DNA from: Halobacillus andaensis
GTDB lineage: Bacteria; Bacillota; Bacilli; Bacillales; Halobacillaceae
Length of the DNA: 64,000 bases
Assembly: GCF_014636475.1 (NCBI RefSeq)
Contig: NZ_BMEL01000003.1
Span: forward strand, 62,001-126,000
Direction of reading: 5' to 3'
The translations under genes and the position numbers were made by a program. A model generated the notes under the pieces. That model was not told the DNA's origin. It saw only the letters and a program-made list of their open reading frames with translations, and made no database searches. Positions 42,373 through 52,007 of this stretch are shown here, piece by piece. Position 1 is the stretch's first letter. Each line of letters begins with the position of its first letter.

Positions 42373-43326
42373 ATGCTTCCAGCTACTAAACAAAAGAAAA
42401 ACAACCATTCAGACATTCCTGATGAGTGGTTCCAACCGAAACAAAGAGACGAAGAACAAGCAGAAACCGTCGTTCGCCCATCCCTCTCTTACTGGCAGGA
42501 TGCGTGGCGCAGGCTAAGGCAGAACAAATTAGCAATGTCCGGGCTAATCTTTCTTATATTTTTAGGATTCATGTCCATTTTCGGACCGATCCTGTCTCCC
42601 CATTCCGTATCTGATCAAATATTGTCCAACCAAAACCAGGCTCCTTCCTCCACCCACTGGTTCGGAACGGACGACCTTGGACGTGATGTTTTTACACGTA
42701 CGTGGTATGGCGCGAGAATTTCATTGTTCGTTGGGCTGATGGCGGCCTTAATTGACTTTTTTATCGGTGTTACATATGGCGGCATTTCAGGTTATAAAGG
42801 CGGCCGCACAGACAGCTTTATGATGCGTATTATTGAAATCTTATACGGCTTACCCTACTTACTCGTTGTCATTTTGCTTCTAGTTGTCATGGGACCGAGC
42901 TTATTAACGATCATTGTGGCATTAACTGTGACAGGCTGGGTTGGCATGGCTCGAATTGTTCGTGGCCAGGTGTTGCAAATCAAACATAACGAATTCGTCC
43001 TAGCTTCCCAGTCGTTTGGTGCTAAAACGAAACGAATCATTCGTAAAAACCTGCTCCCTAATACGATGGGGCCGATTATCGTTCAAATGACGCTTACTGT
43101 ACCGACTGCTATTTTTGCTGAAGCATTCTTAAGTTTCTTAGGGCTAGGCATCCAATCCCCTTTTGCCAGCTGGGGTGTTATGGCCAATGATGCATTAGGA
43201 ACCATTTTGTCCGGGCACTGGTGGAGACTGTTCTTCCCTGCCTTCTTCATTTCAGCAACGATGTTCGCTTTTAACGTGCTAGGTGATGGACTGCAGGATG
43301 CACTTGATCCGAAATTAAGGAGGTAA
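42373..43326 (+). CDS. dppC: Dipeptide/murein peptide ABC permease DppC
   Basis: A 317-residue permease of the DppC/OppC type: hydrophilic N-terminal tail of about 50 residues, HWFGTDDLGRDVFTRTWYGA signature near 96-115, and EAA loop LASQSFGAKTKRIIRKNLLP near 210-230. The start at 42373 follows GAGGTGGGTGAT; a frame reaching back to 42316 overlaps dppB and lacks a ribosome site. Confidence 0.93.
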   Translation: MLPATKQKKNNHSDIPDEWFQPKQRDEEQAETVVRPSLSYWQDAWRRLRQNKLAMSGLIFLIFLGFMSIFGPILSPHSVSDQILSNQNQAPSSTHWFGTDDLGRDVFTRTWYGARISLFVGLMAALIDFFIGVTYGGISGYKGGRTDSFMMRIIEILYGLPYLLVVILLLVVMGPSLLTIIVALTVTGWVGMARIVRGQVLQIKHNEFVLASQSFGAKTKRIIRKNLLPNTMGPIIVQMTLTVPTAIFAEAFLSFLGLGIQSPFASWGVMANDALGTILSGHWWRLFFPAFFISATMFAFNVLGDGLQDALDPKLRR

Positions 43327-43330
43327 CCTC

Positions 43331-44326
43331 ATGGAAAAAATTCTCGACATAAAAGACCTCCACGTCTCATTTGTTACCTACGGTGGTGAGGTTCAAGCTG
43401 TTCGTGGAGTTAATTTAGAGTTATACAAAGGAGAAACCCTGGCTATTGTCGGGGAATCCGGCTGTGGAAAAAGTGTAACGGCCAATAGCATTATGAAGCT
43501 GATCCCCTCCCCTCCTGGCAAAATTAAAAAAGGTTCCATTCACTTTAAAGGCCAGGACATTACGAAATTATCCAATAAAAAAGTCCGTAAAATACGCGGG
43601 GTCGACATCTCAATGATTTTCCAGGATCCAATGACGGCTCTTAATCCTACGTTAACGATCGGCAACCAGCTGACGGAAGGATTAAAGCAGCATCGTAACA
43701 TTTCATCGAAGCAAGCAAATGACCAGGCGATTGAAATGCTTAATCTCGTCGGTATTCCAAATCCCGATGAACGAATGAAGCAATATCCACACCAGTTCAG
43801 TGGCGGGATGAGACAGCGAATCGTCATCGCAATGGCTCTAATCTGTGAACCTGAACTTTTAATAGCGGACGAGCCCACGACTGCGTTAGACGTTACGATT
43901 CAAGCTCAAATTCTACAGCTGTTTCAAAAAATTCAACGCGAAACCGGCGTTTCTATTATTTTAATTACCCATGACTTAGGTGTTGTAGCTAAAATCGCGA
44001 ATCGCATAGCTGTGATGTATGCCGGTAAAGTGATTGAAACAGGAACGAGACAAGAGATTTTCTACCGGCCAAATCATCCTTATACCCAAGGATTATTAAA
44101 TTCAGTGCCCCGTCTCGATCAAAAAGGAGAAAAATTAGTTCCAATTGTAGGAACTCCTCCCGATTTATTCTCCCCGCCTGAAGGGTGTCCTTTTACAGCA
44201 AGGTGTCCAAAGGCGATGGAAGTTTGTTCCCGTGTTTATCCTTTTCAAACGGAGCTTAGCGACACGCACGCTGTCGACTGCTGGCTTCAAGACGAAAGGG
44301 CTAAAAAATATATAGCTTCAACGTAA
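43331..44326 (+). CDS. dppD: Dipeptide ABC transporter ATPase DppD
   Basis: A 331-residue ATPase: Walker A GESGCGKS, Q-loop IFQDPMTALNPTLTI, signature FSGGMRQR, Walker B LLIADEPTTALD, and the C-terminal oligopeptide-transporter extension with cysteines (PEGCPFTARCPKAMEVC) that often holds an Fe-S cluster in this family. AAGGAGG lies close ahead of the ATG. Confidence 0.94.
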   Translation: MEKILDIKDLHVSFVTYGGEVQAVRGVNLELYKGETLAIVGESGCGKSVTANSIMKLIPSPPGKIKKGSIHFKGQDITKLSNKKVRKIRGVDISMIFQDPMTALNPTLTIGNQLTEGLKQHRNISSKQANDQAIEMLNLVGIPNPDERMKQYPHQFSGGMRQRIVIAMALICEPELLIADEPTTALDVTIQAQILQLFQKIQRETGVSIILITHDLGVVAKIANRIAVMYAGKVIETGTRQEIFYRPNHPYTQGLLNSVPRLDQKGEKLVPIVGTPPDLFSPPEGCPFTARCPKAMEVCSRVYPFQTELSDTHAVDCWLQDERAKKYIAST

Positions 44327-44368
44327 CAAATGGAATCATCATTAAATTTTGAAAGGGGAAGAGAAAAG

Positions 44369-46000
44369 ATGAAAAAATGGTTAACCGTTTTGCTTGGTGT
44401 TCTACTCGTAGTCGCGCTGGCTGCTTGTACGGCCGATGAAAACGCAGGCGAAGAAGATGGAAGCGACAATGGGGAAGAATCAAGTGGTGAAGACACAAGT
44501 ACACTTCGTTTAAATAATGGGGTTGAGCCAACGTCCCTGGATCCGCCAATCGGTTTTGATGCCGCTTCTTGGAATGTATTGAATAACTTAATGGAAGGTA
44601 TGACTCGCTTAAGTGAGGAGCATGAGCCCGAGGAAGCCACAGCTGAGAACATTGAAGTATCAGAAGATGGAACAGAATATACCTTCACGATTCGTGACGA
44701 CGCGAAATGGTCAAACGGCGATGATGTAACAGCTGGAGATTTTGAATTTGCGTGGAAACGTCTATTAGATCCTGAAACAGCTTCATCTGCCGCTTTCTTA
44801 GGTTACTTTATTGAAGGTGGAGAAGATTTTAACAACGGTGAAGGTTCTGAAGACGATGTGATGGTTGAAGCTGTTGATGACAAAGAGCTGCACGTTACGC
44901 TTACAGCACCAACCAACTACTTCTTAAATATCATCTCAAACCCAGCCTTTTTCCCAATTAATCAAAGTGTTGCCGAGGAAAATGACGAGTGGTTTTCAGA
45001 AGCTGACAGCTTTGTAGGAAATGGTCCTTTTACTCTAGCTGAATGGGAACATGATAATGAAATGCTTCTAGAAAAAAATGAGGAATATTGGGATGCTGAT
45101 ACCGTAGAATTAGAAGAAGTACACTTTGCGATGGTCGATGATTCCAATACTGAATACCAAATGTATGACAGTGGAGATCTTGATAACTCTGAAATCCCTG
45201 CTGACATGGCTGATGAACTATTAGACAGTGAAGAAGTAACGATTGACGATCAAGCAGGTAACAGCTTCTATCGTTTTAATGTAGAAGAAGAGCCTTTCCA
45301 GAATGAGAAAATCCGTAAGGCCTTTGCGATGGCTGTAAACCAGGAAGACATCGTAAACTACGTAACCAAAATGGGAGAAGAGCCTGCTCACGGGTTTGTG
45401 TCCCCTGGATTTAATGATGCAAACGGAAACGATTTCCGCGAAGAAAATGGTAAGTTAGTTGAATTTGATCCTGAAGAAGCGAAGCAGCTTTTAGAAGAAG
45501 GTATGGAAGAGGAAGGGTATGACGAGCTTCCTGAAGTTACTCTTACTTACAACACGGATGACACAAACAAAGCGATCGCTGAAACCATTCAAGAAATGTA
45601 TAGTGAAAACTTAGACGTAGATGTAAGCCTTGAAAACACAGAGTGGAATGTCTTCCTTGAAGACCAGAAAGCGTTGGAGCATCAGCTTTCCCGCAGCTCT
45701 TTCCTGGCTGACTATGCTGATCCAATTAACTTCTTAGAGAGCTTTACAACCGATTCTTCAATGAACCGTACAGCTTGGTCTAATGAAGAATATGATGATC
45801 TAATCGCTCAAGCGAAAGAGGAAACAGATGAAGAGCAGCGCTTCGAATATATGTATGAAGCCGAACAAATTCTATTTGATGAAATGCCGATTTTCCCAGT
45901 TCACTTCTATAACCAAGTCTTCCTTCAAAAAGACAATGTAGATGGTATTGTCCGTCACCCTGTAGGATACCTTGAGTTGAAATGGGCTACAAAAGAATAA
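44369..46000 (+). CDS. dppE: Peptide-binding lipoprotein DppE
   Basis: A 543-residue family 5 solute-binding lipoprotein. Signal peptide with lipobox LAAC (Cys20), then an acidic linker (DENAGEEDGSDNGEESSGED), then the binding domain with TSLDPPIGFDAASWNVLNNL and the C-terminal MPIFPVHFYNQVFLQ typical of the OppA/DppE class. Unusually acidic throughout, as expected for an extracellular protein of a halotolerant species. The start at 44369 follows GAAAGGGGAAG. A hairpin follows before ykfA. Confidence 0.93.
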   Translation: MKKWLTVLLGVLLVVALAACTADENAGEEDGSDNGEESSGEDTSTLRLNNGVEPTSLDPPIGFDAASWNVLNNLMEGMTRLSEEHEPEEATAENIEVSEDGTEYTFTIRDDAKWSNGDDVTAGDFEFAWKRLLDPETASSAAFLGYFIEGGEDFNNGEGSEDDVMVEAVDDKELHVTLTAPTNYFLNIISNPAFFPINQSVAEENDEWFSEADSFVGNGPFTLAEWEHDNEMLLEKNEEYWDADTVELEEVHFAMVDDSNTEYQMYDSGDLDNSEIPADMADELLDSEEVTIDDQAGNSFYRFNVEEEPFQNEKIRKAFAMAVNQEDIVNYVTKMGEEPAHGFVSPGFNDANGNDFREENGKLVEFDPEEAKQLLEEGMEEEGYDELPEVTLTYNTDDTNKAIAETIQEMYSENLDVDVSLENTEWNVFLEDQKALEHQLSRSSFLADYADPINFLESFTTDSSMNRTAWSNEEYDDLIAQAKEETDEEQRFEYMYEAEQILFDEMPIFPVHFYNQVFLQKDNVDGIVRHPVGYLELKWATKE

Positions 46001-46015
46001 AATAAGAAATGAGGA

Positions 46016-46041
46016 GGACCCATACGTTTAGTATGGGTTCC
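46016..46041 (+). terminator. Hairpin between dppE and ykfA, probable attenuator
   Basis: GGACCCATAC and GTATGGGTTCC form a stem with one bulge around a five-base loop, followed by CCTTCTTTTT. As a partial terminator it would keep dppE expression above that of the downstream ykf genes. Confidence 0.55.
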
Positions 46042-46072
46042 CCTTCTTTTTACTAAATGGGAGGAAAACCAC

Positions 46073-46993
46073 ATGATCAATCCCAAACGGTTACGTCACG
46101 GCAGCACGGTTGGAGTCATTGCACCCGCCAGCCCGCCAAATGTACAATCGCTGCAAAAAGCCATGCCCTTTCTAAACAATCTTGGTTTGAATGTAAAAAT
46201 TGCCCCTCACGTTTCCAGTACTTACGGTTATTTAGCTGGAACAGATGAACAACGTTTACACGACTTACATATGATGTTTGACGATTCTGATGTTGATGCC
46301 ATTATTTGTGCAGGCGGTGGCTTTGGTACGAGCCGCATCGTCGATTCTATAAACTATAAACTATTAAAACAAAACCCTAAAATCTTTTGGGGATACAGTG
46401 ATATTACCTATTTACATACAGCCATACGGCAAAAAACAGGGCTCGTCACTTTTCACGGGCCCATGCTTAGCTCAGATGTTGGCAAAAAGGAATTCGATCC
46501 TCTTTCCAAATCTATGTTTTCACAATTGTTTCACCCCACTCTCCTTGAATACACAGAGTCTACATCACCACTACACGTTATTTCAGAAGGAGAAGCTACC
46601 GGAAAACTTGTTGGTGGTAATTTGTCATTACTCGTTAACACGATTGGTTCTAAATATGAAATCAATACGAAGAATCGTCTCTTATTAATCGAAGATGTTG
46701 GGGAAGAACCTTATCGCATTGATTCATTTTTAAGTCAACTAAAACTAGCTGGTAAATTGGATGAAGCGGCTGGAATTGTTGTGGGAGACTTTAAAGATGC
46801 AGATCCAAAGAAAAGAGAAGAATCCCTGTCTTTACAGGAAGTACTTGATTACTATTTTGCAAGCTTAAATAAGCCGGTCATTTCAGGTTTTAAGATTGGC
46901 CATTGCTTCCCCCATTACGCGGTGCCCCTTGGAAGTAAAGCTACTCTATCAAGTAGTAGTAAATCTTTAAGTGTGCAGCCTGGCGTATCTTAA
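46073..46993 (+). CDS. ykfA: LD-carboxypeptidase YkfA (S66)
   Basis: A 306-residue cytoplasmic LD-carboxypeptidase-family enzyme that trims murein peptides. Family landmarks: TVGVIAPASPP near 12-22, ICAGGGFGTSRIVDSINY near 78-95, FWGYSDIT with the candidate nucleophile Ser109, LIEDVGEEPYRIDSFLSQL with the Glu near 207, and KIGHCFPHYAVPLG with the His near the C terminus. Position in the operon equals B. subtilis ykfA. Confidence 0.92.
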   Translation: MINPKRLRHGSTVGVIAPASPPNVQSLQKAMPFLNNLGLNVKIAPHVSSTYGYLAGTDEQRLHDLHMMFDDSDVDAIICAGGGFGTSRIVDSINYKLLKQNPKIFWGYSDITYLHTAIRQKTGLVTFHGPMLSSDVGKKEFDPLSKSMFSQLFHPTLLEYTESTSPLHVISEGEATGKLVGGNLSLLVNTIGSKYEINTKNRLLLIEDVGEEPYRIDSFLSQLKLAGKLDEAAGIVVGDFKDADPKKREESLSLQEVLDYYFASLNKPVISGFKIGHCFPHYAVPLGSKATLSSSSKSLSVQPGVS

Positions 46994-47013
46994 ACGAAGA
47001 AAGGAAGAATTAC

Positions 47014-48117
47014 ATGGACATTCAATCCGTCGATACTTACTCTATAGCTGTCCCATTACATACTCCTTTTAAAACGGCCCTTCGCACCGTTACGGTAGCA
47101 GAATCAATTTTTGTTAAAGTGACATGCACGGACGGTACGATCGGCTGGGGAGAAGCTCCTCCCACTCATGTCATCACAGGAGAAAGCTTAGCAAGCATCA
47201 AATATACGATAGAAAGTATTTTAAAACCTGCTATTTTGGGGAAGAGGTTGGTAGAAAGAGAAAGATTGTTTGAAAGTCTTCATTATGCTGTCGTCGGGAA
47301 TACGAGTGCAAAAGCCGCTGTTGACATGGCTTTGTATGACTGTCTCTCTCAAATGTGCTCCCTCCCTCTTTATCAATTCCTGGGAGGGTATCACGAGTCG
47401 ATCGAGACAGACTATACAGTCAGTGTCAATGAGCCTGACCAAATGGCAGCCGATGCAAGTCAGTATGTTGCGAATGGATTCAATGTACTAAAGATTAAAG
47501 TTGGAAAAGACGACATTGAAAAAGATATTAAACGAATTGGAGCTATTCGCGAGCGTGTAGGTCAGGACCCTCTTATCCGCCTCGATGCCAATCAAGGATG
47601 GAGCGTAAAGGAATCGATTTACGCCATCCGAAAAATGGAAGATTTGAACTTTGATATTGAACTCGTTGAACAGCCTGTAATAGCTCACGACATTCAAGGA
47701 CTTAAGCAAGTGAAAGACCACACCTTCACTCCGATTATGGCGGATGAAAGTGTCTTTTCTGTTCAAGATGCCAAGCGCATTTTACAAACAGAAAGTGCAG
47801 ATTTAATAAATATTAAGTTAATGAAAGCTGGAGGCATCGATCAAGCATTAAAGATCAATCAGCTGGCTGAGGCTCATGGCATCCCTTGCATGGTCGGAAG
47901 CATGATTGAAACGAAGGTAGGAATATCTGCAGCTGCCCATTTCGCAGCCAGTCAGAAAAACATTACCCGTTTTGATTTCGATGCTCCTCTAATGCTTGCC
48001 GAAGATCCTTTAGATGGGGGCATCGATTTTCAAGGACGCCACATTTCTTTTTCAGCAAAGAACGGGTTAGGCATAACAACTATTCGATTAGAACGTATAC
48101 TTTCACAACAAACATGA
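47014..48117 (+). CDS. ykfB: L-Ala-D/L-Glu epimerase YkfB
   Basis: A 367-residue enolase-superfamily enzyme interconverting L-Ala-D-Glu and L-Ala-L-Glu. The catalytic lysines K160/K162 (LKIKVG) and K268 (NIKLMKAGG), and metal ligands D191, E219 and D244, occur at exactly the residue numbers I recall for the B. subtilis epimerase. It makes murein-derived dipeptides available to ordinary peptidases. Preceded by GAAAGGAAG. Confidence 0.94.
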   Translation: MDIQSVDTYSIAVPLHTPFKTALRTVTVAESIFVKVTCTDGTIGWGEAPPTHVITGESLASIKYTIESILKPAILGKRLVERERLFESLHYAVVGNTSAKAAVDMALYDCLSQMCSLPLYQFLGGYHESIETDYTVSVNEPDQMAADASQYVANGFNVLKIKVGKDDIEKDIKRIGAIRERVGQDPLIRLDANQGWSVKESIYAIRKMEDLNFDIELVEQPVIAHDIQGLKQVKDHTFTPIMADESVFSVQDAKRILQTESADLINIKLMKAGGIDQALKINQLAEAHGIPCMVGSMIETKVGISAAAHFAASQKNITRFDFDAPLMLAEDPLDGGIDFQGRHISFSAKNGLGITTIRLERILSQQT

Positions 48118-48129
48118 GGAGGAACATAA

Positions 48130-49074
48130 ATGACGCAAGCTGAAGCCACACGAACAACGTGGGTAGTTCAAGTCCCTGTCGCTACTGTATGGACATCTGA
48201 GAACTCTCCTCGTTCCATTGATTTACCGGGTGTATCCAACCCTGCAAAAATAAAAGAGTGGTTAGACAGTCTGACGTATGAAACAAGTTTAGCTTTAAGT
48301 GATAAAAACTTAGTCCAATCCCAGCTTTTATATGGAGAAGAAGTGATCGTTGACGATGTACAAGGGAAATGGGCAAGCGTAGTCATCCCTACGCAGCCTT
48401 CCATAAAAGATGATCGAGGTTATCCTGGGTATGTACCCATCGATCAGTTAAAAGAAGTTCCTGAACATGAATGGATCGGGCAAGGAGTGGCAGTAGTTAA
48501 TAAGAATACAACCCTTCTTATTGATGAGAAAGGTGAACCGATGTTTGATATTAGCTACCTCACTTCTTTACCGGCACTCGCTCATGAAGAAGAATTTATT
48601 AAAGTCCGTACACCTCATGGAACCGGTTATGTACCTGAACAAGATGTGTCGGTTTATCCATCGAAGGAAGATATTCCTAAAGGCAACGGAGCTGCGATTC
48701 TAAAATCAGGAGAAACGTTTGTCGACTTGCCTTATTTTTGGGGAGGCATGAGCTCCTACGGCTATGACTGTTCAGGATTTGCCTATAACATGCACAAAGC
48801 CAACGGCTATCAGATCCCCCGGGATGCAACAGATCAAGCCTTATCTGGAGAAAAGGTAGAATTAGATAACATTGAGCCCGGAGATTTATTGTTCTTTGCT
48901 CACGATAATGGAAGCGGAAATATTCACCACGTGGGAATCTATTACGGCGATGGAAAAATGCTTCACTCTCCTAAAACTGGAAAAACAGTGGAAATTATTG
49001 ATTTAAAAGGTACGATCTATGAAAAAGAACTGTGTTCAGCCCGACGGTATTGGAAAGAAGCGGAGGATCAATGA
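48130..49074 (+). CDS. ykfC: Gamma-D-Glu-L-diamino acid endopeptidase YkfC (NlpC/P60)
   Basis: A 314-residue enzyme with two N-terminal SH3b-like domains (about residues 10-110 and 115-180) and a C-terminal NlpC/P60 domain. The catalytic Cys214 (GYDCSGFAYN), His267 (IHHVGIYYGDG) and His279 (MLHSPKTG) are present. No signal peptide, consistent with a cytoplasmic murein tripeptide hydrolase as in B. subtilis and B. cereus YkfC. It supplies L-Ala-D-Glu to YkfB. Its stop overlaps the ykfD start. Confidence 0.93.
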   Translation: MTQAEATRTTWVVQVPVATVWTSENSPRSIDLPGVSNPAKIKEWLDSLTYETSLALSDKNLVQSQLLYGEEVIVDDVQGKWASVVIPTQPSIKDDRGYPGYVPIDQLKEVPEHEWIGQGVAVVNKNTTLLIDEKGEPMFDISYLTSLPALAHEEEFIKVRTPHGTGYVPEQDVSVYPSKEDIPKGNGAAILKSGETFVDLPYFWGGMSSYGYDCSGFAYNMHKANGYQIPRDATDQALSGEKVELDNIEPGDLLFFAHDNGSGNIHHVGIYYGDGKMLHSPKTGKTVEIIDLKGTIYEKELCSARRYWKEAEDQ

Positions 49075-50090
49075 TGAATGAAGAAAAGACTTTGCAAGTC
49101 CGCAATTTAAAGAAGCATTTTAACCTGGGGAAAGACCGTATCCTAAAAGCAGTAGACGGGTTAAACTTTGATATTTATAAAGGTGAAACATTTGGTCTCG
49201 TAGGAGAATCAGGCTGTGGAAAATCGACCGCGGGACGGACTATTATGAACCTTTATAAGCGGACAGATGGACAAGTGTTATTTAATGATAAAGATGTTCA
49301 CCATCTTTCAGACGAAGAAAATTTCAAACTAAAAAGACAAATGCAAATGATCTTCCAGGATCCTTATGCTTCCCTTAATCCGCGCTCTACAGTAGCCGAT
49401 ATTATTTCAGAGCCTATGATTATTCATAAGCTTTACAAAACGGAGAAAGAACGTATGGCTAGAGTATACGAATTACTTGAGGAAGTCGGGCTGAATCGAG
49501 ATCATGCCAACCGCTACCCGCATGAATTCAGCGGGGGCCAGCGACAGCGTATTGGCATTGCCCGCGCGCTCGCATTAGACCCTGATTTAATTATTGCAGA
49601 CGAACCGATTTCTGCACTTGATGTATCCGTACAAGCCCAGGTAGTAAATCTGCTCGAACGTCTTCAAGAAGATAAAGGTCTCACTTACCTTTTCATCGCT
49701 CATGACCTGTCCATGGTTCAGCACATTTCCGATCGAATCGGTGTGATGTATTTAGGGCATATGGTAGAACTGACAAGCAGTGAACAGTTATATGACAAAC
49801 CTTTGCACCCTTATACCCAGGCTCTTTTGTCTGCCATTCCAATTCCTGATCCAGACGTGGAAGACAGTCGAGAACAAGTCATCATTGAAGGAGAAATTCC
49901 AAGTCCAATCGATCCGCCGAGCGGCTGTGTATTTCGGACACGCTGCCCGCTTGCCATGGAAGCCTGTGCGGAGGTTAAGCCTGTGTGGCAGGAAGTTGAA
50001 AAAGACCACTTTGTCGCCTGTCACTTGTACAATGATGATATTGAAGATAAAACACCGATCAAAGGACAGCCAAATCTCATCACGAATTAA
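49074..50090 (+). CDS. ykfD: Oligopeptide-type ABC ATPase YkfD
   Basis: A 338-residue ATPase of the DppF/OppF class: Walker A GESGCGKST, Q-loop MIFQDPYASLNPRSTVADII, signature FSGGQRQR, Walker B LIIADEPISALD, and C-terminal cysteine-bearing extension SGCVFRTRCPLAMEAC. It would be the second ATPase for the DppBC permease. The ATG at 49074 is preferred because GGAGG is seven bases upstream (four for the ATG at 49071). Last gene of the operon. Confidence 0.92.
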   Translation: MNEEKTLQVRNLKKHFNLGKDRILKAVDGLNFDIYKGETFGLVGESGCGKSTAGRTIMNLYKRTDGQVLFNDKDVHHLSDEENFKLKRQMQMIFQDPYASLNPRSTVADIISEPMIIHKLYKTEKERMARVYELLEEVGLNRDHANRYPHEFSGGQRQRIGIARALALDPDLIIADEPISALDVSVQAQVVNLLERLQEDKGLTYLFIAHDLSMVQHISDRIGVMYLGHMVELTSSEQLYDKPLHPYTQALLSAIPIPDPDVEDSREQVIIEGEIPSPIDPPSGCVFRTRCPLAMEACAEVKPVWQEVEKDHFVACHLYNDDIEDKTPIKGQPNLITN

Positions 50091-50095
50091 AGCTA

Positions 50096-50134
50096 AAAAA
50101 GCCGAATCTTGTACAACACAAGATTCGGCTTTTT
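50096..50134. terminator. Bidirectional terminator between ykfD and tadC
   Basis: AAAAAGCCGAATCTTGT (ending 50112) pairs with ACAAGATTCGGCTTTTT (50118-50134). It ends both the dpp-ykf operon and the leftward tad operon. Confidence 0.9.
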
Positions 50135-51047
50135 AACTTAATCCATTGACTAAAAAGTAGACAACAACAGGTCCTAAAATAACGATAAACATGGAAGGAA
50201 ATATGAAAAATACCATAGGAAACAGCATCTTAACTGGTGCTTTCATGGCTTTTTCACGCGCAAGCTGCCTCTGATGTTCACGGATTCTTACCGTAAGACT
50301 GCGAAGAGCCTTTGCCATTCCTATTCCTAATTGATCCGCTTGAATAATGGAGGTCATAATACTTTGAAATTCTTCGACAGGTACTCGGTTTCGTAAGTTA
50401 GTAAACGCTTCTCTTCGGGATTTACCCAGCCTCATTTCATCAATAGCCTTTTTAAATTCTACGGATAAAGGTCCTTTCGTCTGCTGACACGCTCGAAAAA
50501 TAGCCGCATCTAATCCCATACCTGCTTCGATCGACAAGTTAATCATATCGAAGAAATCAGCTAGCGTGCGTTGAACCTCTTCCATCCTTTTTCTTTTCTT
50601 AACACTTAAATAAAAGTTTGGATAATAAAAACCTAAAGCTCCCAATGCCCCGCCCATTAAGAGACCTGAACTGAACGATGCCTCGGCCCCGCCGGCTAAA
50701 ATCCATCCAGCGAAGATCAAAATTAATGTCACGAGTATTTGAATCAACCTGAAGTCTACAGCTGTCCACTTATAGGAAACTCCTGCGTCTCTTAACTTTT
50801 TATCCAGTTCTGATTTAGCTTCCTTGGATAGTTGTTTTTCAATAATTTGCTTAGCTCGCTCAGTCACATTTACAACAGAGGACGAAATTTCCTTCTTAGT
50901 TGATTTCTTTTCTTCTTCAACCGTACCAATATAAAATTCAGCTCGCTGATCTACGACCATGGAGTGACGAAAGATGATTCTAAAAAGCACTTGAAAAATA
51001 AGAACTGCCGTAACTAGCGAAAACATCATCACGATCCAGAGTGTCAT
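50133..51047 (-). CDS. tadC: Tad pilus platform protein TadC
   Basis: A 304-residue type II secretion F-domain protein with N-terminal, central and C-terminal membrane segments. The F domain contains RTLADFFDMINLSIEAGMGL and MTSIIQADQLGIGMAKALRS. TadC pairs with TadB as the inner-membrane platform that the TadA ATPase works on. Last gene of the operon, four bases from tadB. Confidence 0.88.
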   Translation of the reverse strand: MTLWIVMMFSLVTAVLIFQVLFRIIFRHSMVVDQRAEFYIGTVEEEKKSTKKEISSSVVNVTERAKQIIEKQLSKEAKSELDKKLRDAGVSYKWTAVDFRLIQILVTLILIFAGWILAGGAEASFSSGLLMGGALGALGFYYPNFYLSVKKRKRMEEVQRTLADFFDMINLSIEAGMGLDAAIFRACQQTKGPLSVEFKKAIDEMRLGKSRREAFTNLRNRVPVEEFQSIMTSIIQADQLGIGMAKALRSLTVRIREHQRQLAREKAMKAPVKMLFPMVFFIFPSMFIVILGPVVVYFLVNGLS

Positions 51048-51050
51048 TCC

Positions 51051-52007
51051 TCACACCTCAATTCTTACTATTTTTCGCAGCATTAACCAGCCTATCAAAA
51101 TTCCAGCGCCCCCAAAGACAAGCAGTAACACGCCAATGGGATGTTCATACAGCTGATTAAAATATTCAGGGTTCACTGCCTGCAAATAAAAACCGAGGGC
51201 TACAGGCAGAAGCGTTACGACTAATGAAGACAATTTACCTTGAGCCGTCAACGCCTTCACCTCGTCTTTAATTCTGACACGTCCATTGATCGTCTCCTGA
51301 ACCGTTTCAAGCAGCGCAGATAAGTTCCCGCCACTTGTTCTTTGGATCAACACAGCTTTTACCGTCATTTCCAGCTCTTTGTCGGGCAGCCGCTCAATCA
51401 TCCGTTCAAACGCAGTTTCCATAGGAACTCCATATTGAATATCTTGATTCACCTTTTTGAACTCCGTGCCTAATGGATCAGGATACTCCTCGGAAACAAG
51501 CTTCATAGCCTGCATGAAACTGAACCCGGCTCTCATAGCATTCGCCATCGTCCCAAGCGCTTCATTTAACTGATGAGAGCAGCGATCCAAACGCTTGTGA
51601 ATAGCCCTTCTCAAAAAATAAACTGGAATAAAAAAACCAAGAATGCCTAATGTGATGACGATGGCCCAGTGCAGTTCATACAAGAATCCTAGAAAAGAAA
51701 TAACAGCCGCCGCTAAAATTCTTAGTAAGAAAAACTCTCCGGGCGAAACAGCTTTGTTAGCTTTAACAATTTCGTTTTCCCATTTCTTTAAGAAGTTTAA
51801 TCCATCAAGTCTATTCCCCCAGCGTTTGATTGGATTCCAAACTCCCTGGCTTTTCTCTTTTTTCTTCTTTTCTTCTTCTTTGGTCGTGTACCTGTAGACT
51901 CTCTTCTTCATGTGGCTACGCTTTGAAATTAATAAAATAAGCCTGTAAAACAGTAACGTCAGGAGAACAAATACAATCACCAACAAAGGAATCATCAGAC
52001 GATCCAT
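51051..52007 (-). CDS. tadB: Tad pilus platform protein TadB
   Basis: A 318-residue T2SF-domain membrane protein. Basic cytoplasmic stretch after the first membrane segment (YTTKEEEKKKKEKSQ), then F-domain signatures LNEALGTMANAMRAGFSFMQ near 148-167 and VLIQRTSGGNLSALLETVQE near 228-247. It abuts tadA, so translation is tightly linked. Confidence 0.88.
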   Translation of the reverse strand: MDRLMIPLLVIVFVLLTLLFYRLILLISKRSHMKKRVYRYTTKEEEKKKKEKSQGVWNPIKRWGNRLDGLNFLKKWENEIVKANKAVSPGEFFLLRILAAAVISFLGFLYELHWAIVITLGILGFFIPVYFLRRAIHKRLDRCSHQLNEALGTMANAMRAGFSFMQAMKLVSEEYPDPLGTEFKKVNQDIQYGVPMETAFERMIERLPDKELEMTVKAVLIQRTSGGNLSALLETVQETINGRVRIKDEVKALTAQGKLSSLVVTLLPVALGFYLQAVNPEYFNQLYEHPIGVLLLVFGGAGILIGWLMLRKIVRIEV